Source: an uncultured Candidatus Competibacteraceae bacterium
GTDB lineage: Bacteria > Pseudomonadota > Gammaproteobacteria > Competibacterales > Competibacteraceae
Assembly (NCBI GenBank): GCA_903879705.1
Contig: CAIRMO010000148.1
Span: 1 to 53,292, forward strand
DNA: 53,292 nt
Reading direction: 5' to 3'
The notes beneath the pieces were generated by a model. It was not told the origin of the DNA. It worked only from the letters and a program-made list of their open reading frames with translations, and ran no database searches. Below, piece after piece: positions 17,566-26,251 of this stretch; the stretch's first letter is position 1, and the number at the start of each line of letters is the position of its first letter. Made by a program: the position numbers and the translations under genes.

Positions 17566-18264
17566 ATGAAAAAACTTCAAGATTTGATTGAGCAGGCCTT
17601 CTTCAGCAGCCGCTGGCTGCTCGCCCCCATGTATGCCGGGCTGGTACTGGCGCTGGTCTTGCTCCTGGTTAAGTTTGGGCTGATGTTTGGCCATGCCTTG
17701 CACGAAACCATCGGTGCGAACCCAAGCGACCCCTCCAAGCTGGTGCTGGCTATCCTCCATCTGGTGGATTTAACGCTGGTGGGTGGTCTTGTACTCATCA
17801 TCGTCTTCTCCGGCTACGAGAATTTCGTCTCCAAGATTGACTGCGCCGAGGGGCACAAAGACCGTCCCTCGTGGATGGGCACGATTAATTACGGCGGCCT
17901 GAAGCTGAAGATCATCGGTTCAGTGGTCGCCATCTCTATCATTCACCTGCTAACCGATTTTATGGGGGTTGGCAACAGTGCGGCGATCACGCTCGCCCAT
18001 GCACAGAGACTGATGGAATCCGCTACGGGAACGGATGAGATGCTGAAGGCGGCGGAGGCCTATGCCCAGATGTCGGCGGCGCTCAACACGGCGGAAAGCC
18101 ACAAGTTGATCTGGAAGGTTGGCCTGCACATGGCATTCGTGGTTTCGGGCGTAATGTTCGCCATCATGGAAAAGATCTCCCATTCCGCCAATTCACACGG
18201 CCCGTCCGCCGGCGACACCGTTTCGGAAACCGCTACGGGTGAGAATGGAAAACACGGCTACTGA
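17566..18264 (+). CDS. YqhA-family (UPF0114) inner-membrane protein, 232 aa
   Basis: Hydrophobic helices lie at ~18-45, ~65-85, ~112-132 and ~178-198. The motifs SSRWLLAPMYAGL, LVDLTLVGGLVLIIVFSGYENFVS and IGSVVAISIIHLL are those of the YqhA/UPF0114 family, whose function is not established. It is longer than typical members (~165 residues) because of a soluble ~45-residue insertion (HAQRLMESATGTDEMLKAAE and following) before the last helix, plus a Ser/Gly tail. A weak Shine-Dalgarno ACGGAA precedes the ATG. Confidence 0.85.
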   Translation: MKKLQDLIEQAFFSSRWLLAPMYAGLVLALVLLLVKFGLMFGHALHETIGANPSDPSKLVLAILHLVDLTLVGGLVLIIVFSGYENFVSKIDCAEGHKDRPSWMGTINYGGLKLKIIGSVVAISIIHLLTDFMGVGNSAAITLAHAQRLMESATGTDEMLKAAEAYAQMSAALNTAESHKLIWKVGLHMAFVVSGVMFAIMEKISHSANSHGPSAGDTVSETATGENGKHGY

Positions 18265-18453
18265 CCGCGGACGAATGATGCTGAGTCTTCAAGCGGTTCA
18301 GCAAATACCGCTTCCAACGACAGGATGTGCTTAAAGAACTTCTGTTTTTAGGGAGAGGCGGTCTTGCCACGTCCTTACCCGACTCACAGATAATGTCCTG
18401 GGCATGACGCAAAAAGGCTTACTTCATTCAAAGTCCACTCATGGAGAAGATCG

Positions 18454-19365
18454 ATGATTAGGTACGACAACAAGAACTGGATCAGCCTGCTCTTCACCCT
18501 CAAAGGCTCGGTCCTTCGCAGCATTGCCCTGCGGATCGTGCTTTTCAGTACTCTTAGTGCCGCCCTCGTAGAGCTGCATCAGAGGCAAATCATCAACCTA
18601 AAGGATGTTTCCAGTACGCCGTGGACAATGGTGGGTGTGGCTTTGGGGCTACTCCTAGTCTTTCGCACGAATGCCTCTTATGACCGTTATTGGGAAGGAC
18701 GAAAACAGTGGGGCAGCATACTGGTCGCCATTCGCTCTTTGGGGATAGGTATTTTCGCCTATCTTGCACCGCATCCTAATGCCGCCGCTGTTCAGCAACG
18801 ATTGAACCGGCTACTGATTGCTTTTCCAATTTTGTTGAAACAACGGCTGCGCCAAACCGAAGATTCGCATGAAGTTCAACGAGTTCTCTCCCCGGAAGAC
18901 CAGCAGATACTGGCGGGCACAAGCAATCCGGTAGCCGCTATACTGTTCATGATGGCGTCGATTCTGGGGCAGTGCGCGGCGCAAGGGATGCTCACTGAGC
19001 AGCGCTTCACCATGCTAAACGCTTACCTTGTTGAATTGTCCATAAATAGCGCAGGCTGTGAGCGCATTCGCAATACTCCACTGCCCATCGCTTATGTGCT
19101 GCATCTCAAGCGGTTTCTTACCCTGTTTTGCCTGACTATTTCCCTTCCTCTCGTGGCAGGAATGGGGTGGTGGAGTGTGCTGGTGACGGCGATGATCAGT
19201 TATTCTTTAATCGGTATTGAGGAAATTGGCGTAGAAATCGAAGACCCCTTCGGCGATGATCCCAATGATCTGCCCATCGACGAAATCTGCACTGCTATTG
19301 AGCAAAACCTCATTGAGTTTGCCCGTCTTGCAGAACTTACGGCAACGCCTGCCGTTGCGGTATAA
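18454..19365 (+). CDS. Bestrophin-like anion channel (UPF0187 family), 303 aa
   Basis: The order of features fits bacterial bestrophin homologues (YneE type): an amphipathic start MIRYDNKNW, helices at ~25-45 and ~57-67, then FRTNASYDRYWEGRKQWG, the highly conserved motif after the first pore helix. Later come LPIAYVLHLKRFLTLF, IGIEEIGVEIEDPFGDDPNDLPID and a closing helical tail. Bacterial members form pentameric ion channels of uncertain physiological role. GGAGAAG precedes the ATG. It has the same direction as the YqhA-like gene 190 bases upstream; that gap holds no further feature I could support. Confidence 0.87.
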   Translation: MIRYDNKNWISLLFTLKGSVLRSIALRIVLFSTLSAALVELHQRQIINLKDVSSTPWTMVGVALGLLLVFRTNASYDRYWEGRKQWGSILVAIRSLGIGIFAYLAPHPNAAAVQQRLNRLLIAFPILLKQRLRQTEDSHEVQRVLSPEDQQILAGTSNPVAAILFMMASILGQCAAQGMLTEQRFTMLNAYLVELSINSAGCERIRNTPLPIAYVLHLKRFLTLFCLTISLPLVAGMGWWSVLVTAMISYSLIGIEEIGVEIEDPFGDDPNDLPIDEICTAIEQNLIEFARLAELTATPAVAV

Positions 19366-19473
19366 CCTCAAGTCCTAATATCCGCTCCCGCTTTCAGGCC
19401 GGGGATTTTCACGGGAAATTTTCAAGCACGGTTCTTAGGGAAGGGCGTGGCAGTAATCCACCTTTAATGGAGG

Positions 19474-19701
19474 CACTGCCATTAAGTTAAGGATTCAGGA
19501 CGTTGGGTTGTCTACTTTTTCCGTCATACTCGCGGATACGAGTATCCAGTTTTTTCAGCAAGTTACTGGATTCCCGCATCCGCGGGAATGACGGAAGACA
19601 GTTTTTCAGCGAGTTACTGGATTCCCGCATCCGCGGGAATGACGGAAGACAAACTGTTGGCGTTATGGGTCAAGCATCGTTCCCTTAACTTAATGGCAGT
19701 G
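19474..19701 (+). mobile_element. 228-bp MITE-like element with 19-bp perfect terminal inverted repeats
   Basis: The ends are CACTGCCATTAAGTTAAGG (19474-19492) and its exact reverse complement (19683-19701). The interior carries three copies of a 29-bp palindromic unit and encodes no credible protein. No target duplication is obvious at the borders. It lies between the bestrophin-like gene and the glutamate-synthase-like gene. The family of the parent transposase was not recognised and no matching transposase is in the window. Confidence 0.75.
19521..19645. repeat. Three 29-bp palindromic (dRS3/REP-like) units, one inverted and two direct
   Basis: Direct units at 19566-19594 and 19617-19645 are identical and have a 51-base period that includes the flanking CAGC(A/G)AGTTA. 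Their core is ATTCCCGCATCCGCGGGAAT. A third unit at 19521-19549 is in reverse orientation. It differs at paired positions (ACTCGCGGATACGAGT) so the stem is preserved by compensating changes. An apparent 61-codon frame across the array is only the translation of the repeat. Confidence 0.85.
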
Positions 19702-19781
19702 ATTCATGGGGAGAGGGGACTGGACGCTTACGATCAGAAAAGCAGCCGCTATCATGCCGGTTTTATCGCGAGAGATTTGCC

Positions 19782-21290
19782 ATGCCAATTTTTGAACTGC
19801 CCAATTTTGTAAGCACTTTTTTAGCGGTCATGGCGGCGTTATTTGTCTTTGCCGTCGGCGTTGGCGTTCTGTTCGTCGCCATTCTCTACCTCATCGACAT
19901 CACCCAGACTCAACATGCCATTCGCCGCAATTTCCCGGTCATCGGGCGCTTGCGTTACCGGATGGAACATCTCGGCGTGTTCTTTCGCCAGTATTTCTAT
20001 GCCATGGATCGGGAAGAAATGCCGTTTAACCGGGCACAACGCGCCTGGGTCTATCGGGCGGCGAAGAATCTGGATAACACCCAGCCGTTTGGCTCGACCC
20101 GCGATTTGCGCCCGCCGGGTACGCTGCTGTTCGCTAACGCCACCTTTCCAGCGCTGGACACGGTGGCTGAACCGGGATCGCCCCTGGTCATTGGCCCGGA
20201 GTGCGCCCAGCCCTATCCCGCCCGGAGTTTCTTTAATCTCTCGGCCATGAGCTACGGCGCAATTTCTCAGCCGGCGGTCCTGGCGCTCGCCAACGGGGCG
20301 CGGCTGGCTGGCTGTTGGATGAACACCGGTGAGGGTGGGTTATCCCCGTATCATCTGGCCGGCGGCGCTGACCTGGTGTTTCAAATCGGTACCGCGAAAT
20401 ATGGCGTTTGCGATACACAAGGCGGCCTGGATGAAACCCGCTTGCGGGAAGTGGCCGCGCATCCCCAAGTCAAGCTGTTTGAAATCAAGCTCAGTCAGGG
20501 CGCGAAACCGGGCAAGGGCGGTATTCTGCCGGCGGTCAAGGTGACGCCGGAGATTGCCGCGATTCGTGGTATCCCGGTCGGCCAGGATTCCCGCAGTCCT
20601 AACCGGCATCTGGACATCGCCGATACGGCGGCGCTACTGGCTTTCGTCCACCGGGTGAGAACGCTCACCGGCAAACCCACCGGCTTTAAGCTGGTCATCG
20701 GCGATCCGCGCTGGCTGGACGATCTGTGCCGGGAAATCGTCCACCAAGGGTTGACCAGCGCTCCCGATTTCATCACGGTGGACAGCGCCGACGGCGGCAC
20801 TGGCGCAGCGCCGATGAGTCTGCTGGATTATGTGGGCTTGCCGTTGTCGGAAAGTCTGCCGCGGGTAGTCGATAAACTGGTCGAGTACGGATTGCGCGGG
20901 CGGATTCGAGTGATCGCGTCCGGCAAGCTGATCAATCCTGGCGAAGTGGCTTGGGCGCTATGTGTGGGGGCGGATTTTGTCAATTCGGCGCGGGGATTTC
21001 TGTTCGCGCTCGGTTGTGTGCAATCCATGCGGTGTGACAAGAACACCTGTCCGGCGGGAATCACCACCCACAATCCTCGCCTGCAACAAGGTTTGGACCC
21101 CAAAGACAAGGCGGAACGGGTGCGGCACTATGCGGAGAATATGCGGCATGAAGTGGGCATTATTGCGCACGCCTGCGGCGCGGCAGATTTCCGGCAACTC
21201 CGGCGCGAGCATTGCCGGATCGTGGTTGGCCCCGGTCGCTCGGTTCCGCTCAACGAACTTTATTCCCGGAATGAGGGGCTTCGCGGATGA
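19782..21290 (+). CDS. Membrane-anchored glutamate-synthase-like FMN protein, 502 aa
   Basis: An N-terminal membrane helix (~11-38) precedes a full FMN-binding glutamate-synthase central/FMN barrel: RSFFNLSAMSYGAISQPA, NTGEGGLSPYH, KPGKGGILPAVKVT, and ITVDSADGGTGAAPMSLLDYVG. The cysteine set CVQSMRCDKNTC (C-x5-C-x4-C) is that of the 3Fe-4S cluster in glutamate synthase. The glutaminase domain and the GltD partner are absent, so it is unlikely to be assimilatory glutamate synthase. Single-domain members of this family are common in proteobacteria and their substrate is unsettled. The start is supported by GCGAGAG upstream. Confidence 0.88.
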   Translation: MPIFELPNFVSTFLAVMAALFVFAVGVGVLFVAILYLIDITQTQHAIRRNFPVIGRLRYRMEHLGVFFRQYFYAMDREEMPFNRAQRAWVYRAAKNLDNTQPFGSTRDLRPPGTLLFANATFPALDTVAEPGSPLVIGPECAQPYPARSFFNLSAMSYGAISQPAVLALANGARLAGCWMNTGEGGLSPYHLAGGADLVFQIGTAKYGVCDTQGGLDETRLREVAAHPQVKLFEIKLSQGAKPGKGGILPAVKVTPEIAAIRGIPVGQDSRSPNRHLDIADTAALLAFVHRVRTLTGKPTGFKLVIGDPRWLDDLCREIVHQGLTSAPDFITVDSADGGTGAAPMSLLDYVGLPLSESLPRVVDKLVEYGLRGRIRVIASGKLINPGEVAWALCVGADFVNSARGFLFALGCVQSMRCDKNTCPAGITTHNPRLQQGLDPKDKAERVRHYAENMRHEVGIIAHACGAADFRQLRREHCRIVVGPGRSVPLNELYSRNEGLRG

Positions 21291-21481
21291 AACGCTTGCC
21301 GCAACATCCATGCGGCGCGGGCATAGTCCGGGGTATCCGTAGCAACGATAATCCGATCCCGCGCCGCCGGCTCCAAACCCGCTCACGCCAAAAGCGCTGA
21401 TTTCGATCCTGGCCCTGGAGGAATCTGCTCCAGCCATCAACTACCACACCACAATCCGAGTTTAAAGAGGCACCGTAAGTT

Positions 21482-21826
21482 ATGACTTCATCTACCCCGC
21501 TACCCTCCCTGCGGTTCTGCTATGCCGAGGCGCTCCATGCCAAGATTCTCAATCTGCTGGAGACGCTGGAGCAGGCCGAAGATCCAGCCAAACACCGCAG
21601 CGCTTTGGGTGATCTGGTGGTGGAATTGACCAACGCCGGGATGGATGACTATTTTATTAAGCCGCTCCAGTTAGCCAAGGTGGGTTTTGTGGTGCAACAG
21701 ACCGCGAATCTTGGCGTGGCCGGCGCGGCCCGGATTATGGCACCGATGATCCGTAATATCATCGGTCGCCTGGATAAGACGCAGTTGCTGACTATCAGCG
21801 GCTATATCCGGCAATTGATGGGTTGA
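21482..21826 (+). CDS. Hypothetical helical protein, 114 aa, upstream of RIO kinase
   Basis: I do not recognise this protein. It is predicted largely alpha-helical and soluble (HAKILNLLETLEQAEDPAKH, SALGDLVVELTNAGMDDYF), and a Gly/Ala-rich turn AANLGVAGAARI-type segment precedes a basic helix. A purine-rich sequence (AGAGG) lies upstream. Its stop falls 12 bases before the ATG of the RIO kinase, which suggests an operon and perhaps a physical partner. The 190 bases upstream, after the glutamate-synthase-like gene, show nothing I could identify. Confidence 0.7.
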   Translation: MTSSTPLPSLRFCYAEALHAKILNLLETLEQAEDPAKHRSALGDLVVELTNAGMDDYFIKPLQLAKVGFVVQQTANLGVAGAARIMAPMIRNIIGRLDKTQLLTISGYIRQLMG

Positions 21827-21837
21827 CTATCGCAATA

Positions 21838-22695
21838 ATGAAAATACCTCGAAGAATGAAGCCGTTGGTTGATGAAGGTCTGGTGGATGAGATCCTCGGT
21901 GAGCTAAAAAGCGGTAAAGAAGCGCAAGTCTATATGGTGCGCTGTGGCGACGTGATCCGGTGCGCCAAAGTCTATAAGGAAGCCCATCAGCGCAGTTTTA
22001 AGCAAGCGGTGCAGTACCAGGAAGGCCGGAAGGTTCGCAGTAGCCGCCGGACTCGCGCCATGGCCCAGCGCACCCGATATGGGCAAAAGGAGCAGGAAGC
22101 CGCTTGGCTCCATGCCGAAGTCGATGCTTTATATCAGCTCGCTGCGGCCGGGGTGCGAGTACCCGCTCCTCTGGGTTTTGTGGAAGGCGTCCTGCTGATG
22201 GAATTGGTCGTCGATGCGGATGGACAGCCGGCACCCCAGCTCCATGAACTTACTTTGACTCGTGAGCAGGCCCGGGAGTACCACCTTCATCTTCTCGCGG
22301 AGGTGGTGCGAATGCTCTGCGCCGGGCTGATTCATGGCGACTTGTCGGAGTTCAACATTCTGGTGGACGCGCAAGGCCCGGTGATTATCGACTTGCCCCA
22401 AGCCGTGAATGCCGCGGCCAACAACAGCGCCCGCATGATACTGGAGCGCGATGTTGCGAATATCACCGCTTATTTGGGCCGGTTTGCCAACGAGTTGCTA
22501 ACAACCGACTACGGCCAGGAAATCTGGATGCTTTATCAACAGGGCAACCTCTCTCCCGATATTAAACTGACGGGACGCTTTGAGCGCAGTGCCGTGGCGG
22601 CTGATGTCGATGAAGTAATGCGGGTTATTGAGGATGCACGGGAAGAAGCCGTGGCGCGCCAAGCCTTGGCCTTGGAGGCATTAGAGATGGCCTGA
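21838..22695 (+). CDS. RIO-family atypical protein kinase, 285 aa
   Basis: RIO kinases are small atypical Ser/Thr kinases/ATPases linked in archaea and eukaryotes to ribosome assembly; the bacterial members are poorly characterised. Hallmarks: the RIO1-type nucleotide region GKEAQVYMVRCGDVIRCAKVYKE with its Lys, the long basic flexible-loop segment (QEGRKVRSSRRTRAMAQRT), the catalytic loop GLIHGDLSEFNILV (Asp and Asn), and the metal motif VIIDLPQAV. A TTG at 21823 overlapping the preceding stop is an alternative start; the ATG at 21838 gives the natural family N-terminus MKIPRRMKP. Confidence 0.88.
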   Translation: MKIPRRMKPLVDEGLVDEILGELKSGKEAQVYMVRCGDVIRCAKVYKEAHQRSFKQAVQYQEGRKVRSSRRTRAMAQRTRYGQKEQEAAWLHAEVDALYQLAAAGVRVPAPLGFVEGVLLMELVVDADGQPAPQLHELTLTREQAREYHLHLLAEVVRMLCAGLIHGDLSEFNILVDAQGPVIIDLPQAVNAAANNSARMILERDVANITAYLGRFANELLTTDYGQEIWMLYQQGNLSPDIKLTGRFERSAVAADVDEVMRVIEDAREEAVARQALALEALEMA

Positions 22696-22703
22696 AAAAG
22701 CCT

Positions 22704-22859
22704 GTCCTCAAGCAGGGGTTCCCAATGGACAATGGCGGATGAGGGTTGTGTGTCGCTCCATTCAATCTTTCACACACGACCTGCTTGAGGACAACTAGAG
22801 ATGATCGCAGGCGTGTTTCGCTTGCTGGAAAGTTGCTAAAATTGCGGCGCGATCATCTC
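22704..22859. repeat. Two inverted repeats between convergent genes
   Basis: GTCCTCAAGCAGG (22704-22716) is matched by its exact reverse complement at 22780-22792. GAGATGATCGC (22798-22808) is matched exactly at 22849-22859. Neither stem is followed by a T-tract. They occupy the gap between the RIO kinase (+) and the methylase (-). They may be bidirectional transcription stops or the scar of a mobile element at the edge of the defence module. Confidence 0.6.
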
Positions 22860-22936
22860 CAATAACTGCTGGCGATTAACCACGCAGATGTCGCGCCACA
22901 TGGTCGGGTTGCTGGAGGCGAATTGGTACTTTCCTA

Positions 22937-25900
22937 TTATTTGTCGTTTTCAATCAACGCAATTTCTTCCCGGCTCAAATCAAAGAGCCGATAAACCTGC
23001 TCATTGATTTCGGCTTCCTTGACGGCAACATCTCCGGCGGTTGGGTTTTCAAGAATGCGCCGGACGAGGGTTTCCAGTTCGGCTTGTTCAGAAGGTGTGG
23101 CGGCGGGAATGGGGATCGGGGAAACATACATCGGTTTATATTCCAAGAATCCACCTTGTCGTTCGGCTGCGCTTTGGGACACTAAATATCGTGTAATCTC
23201 AGAATTTAAGATGCTCAATAAGTAGCTAGAGTCTGAAACCAGAAATGTTGCTGGAGCGCATAAATTATAACCACGCGGAGTGAAAGCAAATTGAGGCTGC
23301 GTAGCTAGATTACCCCATGCAATGTTTGGCTGTTCAAACTCTTGCCAATAGGCACAGGATCGAAGTTCCCAGAAGTATTTACCCTGATCAGCCCGTTTAA
23401 TAAGACCAGCCCGAAACTGCTGATGAAAAGCATGAATAGCCGGATAAATTGCCGCATAAGCATCTTCTGCGGCTTTAGCCGATTTACCTGTCCACGGATG
23501 CGTTCTATTTTCCGATGATTCAATTTTAATCAGATATTGATCGGCAAAATCGACTCGCCACCGTTTGACATCCCGCCCACGCAGGAACGGTTTTAAGACT
23601 CCCGCCGATGAGGGATGTTCCGCAATCAGCCGGTCACGGGTGGCGCGATCCACGACAAACGCATCATTCAAGCCGGTTAAAATTCCACGATAAAACCGAC
23701 CCTTGCAGTATTCACCCAGTGGCGTACCGGCAGCGCGGAGTTTTTCCAGCAGATGGCGTTTTGCTGTCCCTTCCAGACGCCAGCCCGTTGGATCAAGACT
23801 GCGTTGCGGAATCTCGAAACTGTCCCGGCGGACCACCGACACAAAATCAGCCAATAGCGGGCCGGGCTTCCAAGTCAGTGCCCGAAAGCTGGAATCAGAA
23901 TGCAGATCCTTTTTCGCTACTCGTTCCAGCAACACAATCGTTGGATAGGCAATAGCCTCAAAAACCGGGGCATCACCGAAATCAATCAACTGGTGAATCC
24001 GGGTCTGTTTTGCCAACCAGCCACGCAGCTTTTCCCCATAACCGGAACGATACCATTTATTCGACGTAATAAAAGCAAACTGGCCGCCGTTATGCAGCAG
24101 TTTGATTCCACGTTCATAGAAATAGGTGAATAAATCTGCCGTGCCGGTAAAGCATTCATAGCGCGGCTTCAGCAATGGCTTGAGGTCTTTAATTTCTTCG
24201 TGCCGCACATACGGCGGATTCCCCACCACCACATCAAACCCACCTTTCGCATGAAACACCTCCGAAAAATAAATCTCAAAGTCGAAAACTTCTCGGCCTT
24301 TGGTCAACGGGTGAATCAAATCCTCAATCTGCTGCTTGAAATCCGCCTTTTTCGTCCGGTCGGATTCATTAAAGAACTGCGGCTTTAATGCCTCCAGCCG
24401 TTTAAAATACTCGTCATTAAACAGATTTTTTTCTACGCCAAGCAATGAATTTCCGGCTACGACTTTATAATCCAGATTTGGCAGCGGTTTAATCTGCTCT
24501 ATATCTTCTTCATCAACCACCAGCGACAACCACAGCCGCAACTTGGCAATCTCCACTGCCCCAATATCAATATCCACACCATACAGCGAGTTTTGAATCG
24601 CATGGCGCTTGAAGTGGTAAGTAGTGCGTTCCGCGACCTCACTAAAATACGGCGTCAATGCCGCACGCGCCCGGACAATCTCGGTCATCATGCCCACTGG
24701 AAACGCCCCGGAACCAATCGCCGGATCGCACACCGTAATCGTTTTTAGCGCATCATCCAAAGTTTGCGCGTGTTGCTCAATTGCTTCAGGCAACCGGCGC
24801 TGATAACTCACCGTCCCCTCTTTGCGAGCAGTCTCATAATGCGCCGCCTGTTTTCCCTCCCGAATCAGCGCCTCAATATCAGCCCGTGGCAAAGTCTTTA
24901 TTCCCCCCTTTGACAAAGGGGGGCCAGGGGGGATTTCGGAAGCATTCACCGCCGTATCCAGATAATTGATCAGGCTTTCCTGGCACATGTAATGAACAAT
25001 CTCACGCGGGGTATAAAATGCGCCCAACCCCTTCCGCCGATTCTCCTCAATCAGATTTTCAAACACCTTGCCCAACATTTCCGGATCAATCGCCACTTCC
25101 TTTTCCAACGGTTCTGCTTCATTGACCGTAAAGTTATAACGGTCAAAGACATCAAGAATCCCGCTACCCACATCACTCGATGGCAGGGCGAATTGATTGG
25201 TAAACAGTGCATTCGGTAAATCAATCGCCCGCTGTTCCCACGCATAACCGGCCAGCGGCTCAAACAGACCACCATTGAGAAACGGAATGCGGCATTGAAA
25301 CCGTGGACACCACGCCTCAATCCCGCGATCTGTGGCTAAGGTGTCATAAAACAACGGCTCCAGCACCGCATTAAACAGCGGTTGTTCATTCGCCACGGCC
25401 TGATCCACCAATTGACGCATGAAATGACGCGGCCCATTGCCCCACGGTTCGTCCTGAGCCACGCCCAGCCAGCCCTTTTTCTGGATAAAGTACAGAAACA
25501 CAATCTGGCCGAGCAGCTTTTTGGCAAAGTCGGCAGTGCTGATATTTTTGGCATTGAAATCAGCCGCAACCGCCGGTTGTTGTGCTAACACTGCTATCAG
25601 GGCTTCATCCGTAGTTTTAAATAACCGGGCGTATTCATTGAAAAACTCTTTAGTAACCGACTCGATGCTAAAGGCTTCTTCAATCCGCGCCAAAGTCGGT
25701 TTAGCTGTAGTATTTTGCAGCAATGGCAGAAAGCGGGTTTGGGCGGTATGGCATTCTTCCTCGGTGCCAACCAGATAAGAATAGCGCCGCGCCGGAGTCA
25801 GCCGTTCCTCGGTCCTAATTTTACCGGTTGTAGCATCCCGTTTAGTTTCATAGTCCATCCGAACATATGAAAGCCGCCATGACTGCAAATCCGGGGCAAC

Positions 25901-26251
25901 AAAAGCAATCAATCCGGCTTCTTTATAAGCATTATCATTGCCATTACCACGTTTGAGCTTGTGGGCGACAAAATCCCGCAATGCCGTTCGGGTGCGTTCC
26001 AGCTTCCATGATTCAGTCAGATGGACAATCAACACATCAGCCAACTCATCGTCAGGCGATGTAAATGTCCCTAATCGTTGACAGCTTTTAACATGGGCAG
26101 CAAACGCTTCGGGTACCAGCATTTTATGCGCTTTGGCTTCATCAAAACCATTACAGAGTTCACTAATAAACCGGCGATAACGCTCCCGATCAAACGCAGC
26201 CTTAAAAGTAGTACGAACTAGACATTGCGCGGTGGTTTTGTCCATGATCAT
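22937..26251 (-). CDS. Eco57I-class N6-adenine DNA methyltransferase (PglX/type IIG-like), 1104 aa
   Basis: The N-terminal ~400 residues are a helical region without a nuclease motif I can see. LGKVFENLIEENRRKGLGAF followed by YTPREIVHYM (~393-422) is the standard lead-in to the methylase. Motif I is DPAIGSGAFPVGMM from 509 and motif IV is NPPY at 678-681, the gamma-class adenine methylase signature. The last third (RGILTGLNDAFVVD, LKPFLRGRDVKRW) is a target-recognition-type domain. An in-frame palindromic repeat adds IPPGPPLSKGG (~440-450). The start ATG overlaps the helicase stop in an ATGA, so the pair is coupled. Such proteins modify self DNA in BREX, DISARM class 1 and type IIG systems; the exact system is not assigned. 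Confidence 0.88.
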   Translation of the reverse strand: MIMDKTTAQCLVRTTFKAAFDRERYRRFISELCNGFDEAKAHKMLVPEAFAAHVKSCQRLGTFTSPDDELADVLIVHLTESWKLERTRTALRDFVAHKLKRGNGNDNAYKEAGLIAFVAPDLQSWRLSYVRMDYETKRDATTGKIRTEERLTPARRYSYLVGTEEECHTAQTRFLPLLQNTTAKPTLARIEEAFSIESVTKEFFNEYARLFKTTDEALIAVLAQQPAVAADFNAKNISTADFAKKLLGQIVFLYFIQKKGWLGVAQDEPWGNGPRHFMRQLVDQAVANEQPLFNAVLEPLFYDTLATDRGIEAWCPRFQCRIPFLNGGLFEPLAGYAWEQRAIDLPNALFTNQFALPSSDVGSGILDVFDRYNFTVNEAEPLEKEVAIDPEMLGKVFENLIEENRRKGLGAFYTPREIVHYMCQESLINYLDTAVNASEIPPGPPLSKGGIKTLPRADIEALIREGKQAAHYETARKEGTVSYQRRLPEAIEQHAQTLDDALKTITVCDPAIGSGAFPVGMMTEIVRARAALTPYFSEVAERTTYHFKRHAIQNSLYGVDIDIGAVEIAKLRLWLSLVVDEEDIEQIKPLPNLDYKVVAGNSLLGVEKNLFNDEYFKRLEALKPQFFNESDRTKKADFKQQIEDLIHPLTKGREVFDFEIYFSEVFHAKGGFDVVVGNPPYVRHEEIKDLKPLLKPRYECFTGTADLFTYFYERGIKLLHNGGQFAFITSNKWYRSGYGEKLRGWLAKQTRIHQLIDFGDAPVFEAIAYPTIVLLERVAKKDLHSDSSFRALTWKPGPLLADFVSVVRRDSFEIPQRSLDPTGWRLEGTAKRHLLEKLRAAGTPLGEYCKGRFYRGILTGLNDAFVVDRATRDRLIAEHPSSAGVLKPFLRGRDVKRWRVDFADQYLIKIESSENRTHPWTGKSAKAAEDAYAAIYPAIHAFHQQFRAGLIKRADQGKYFWELRSCAYWQEFEQPNIAWGNLATQPQFAFTPRGYNLCAPATFLVSDSSYLLSILNSEITRYLVSQSAAERQGGFLEYKPMYVSPIPIPAATPSEQAELETLVRRILENPTAGDVAVKEAEINEQVYRLFDLSREEIALIENDK
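24903..24923. repeat. Palindromic G/C-run repeat inserted in frame in the methylase
   Basis: A perfect stem CCCCCCTTT / AAAGGGGGG with a three-base GAC loop, followed by CCAGGGGGG, lies inside the methylase gene and is read as part of IPPGPPLSKGG. A near-identical hairpin (CCCCTTTGTCAAAGGGGGG-type) occurs in the intergenic element at 46709-46865. Short palindromes of this kind are usually intergenic. Confidence 0.8.

Noticed and set aside
19503-19688. 61-codon open frame with the repeated LDSRIRGNDG peptide
   Set aside because: It is the translation of the palindromic repeat array; this peptide is a well-known artefact of such repeats.
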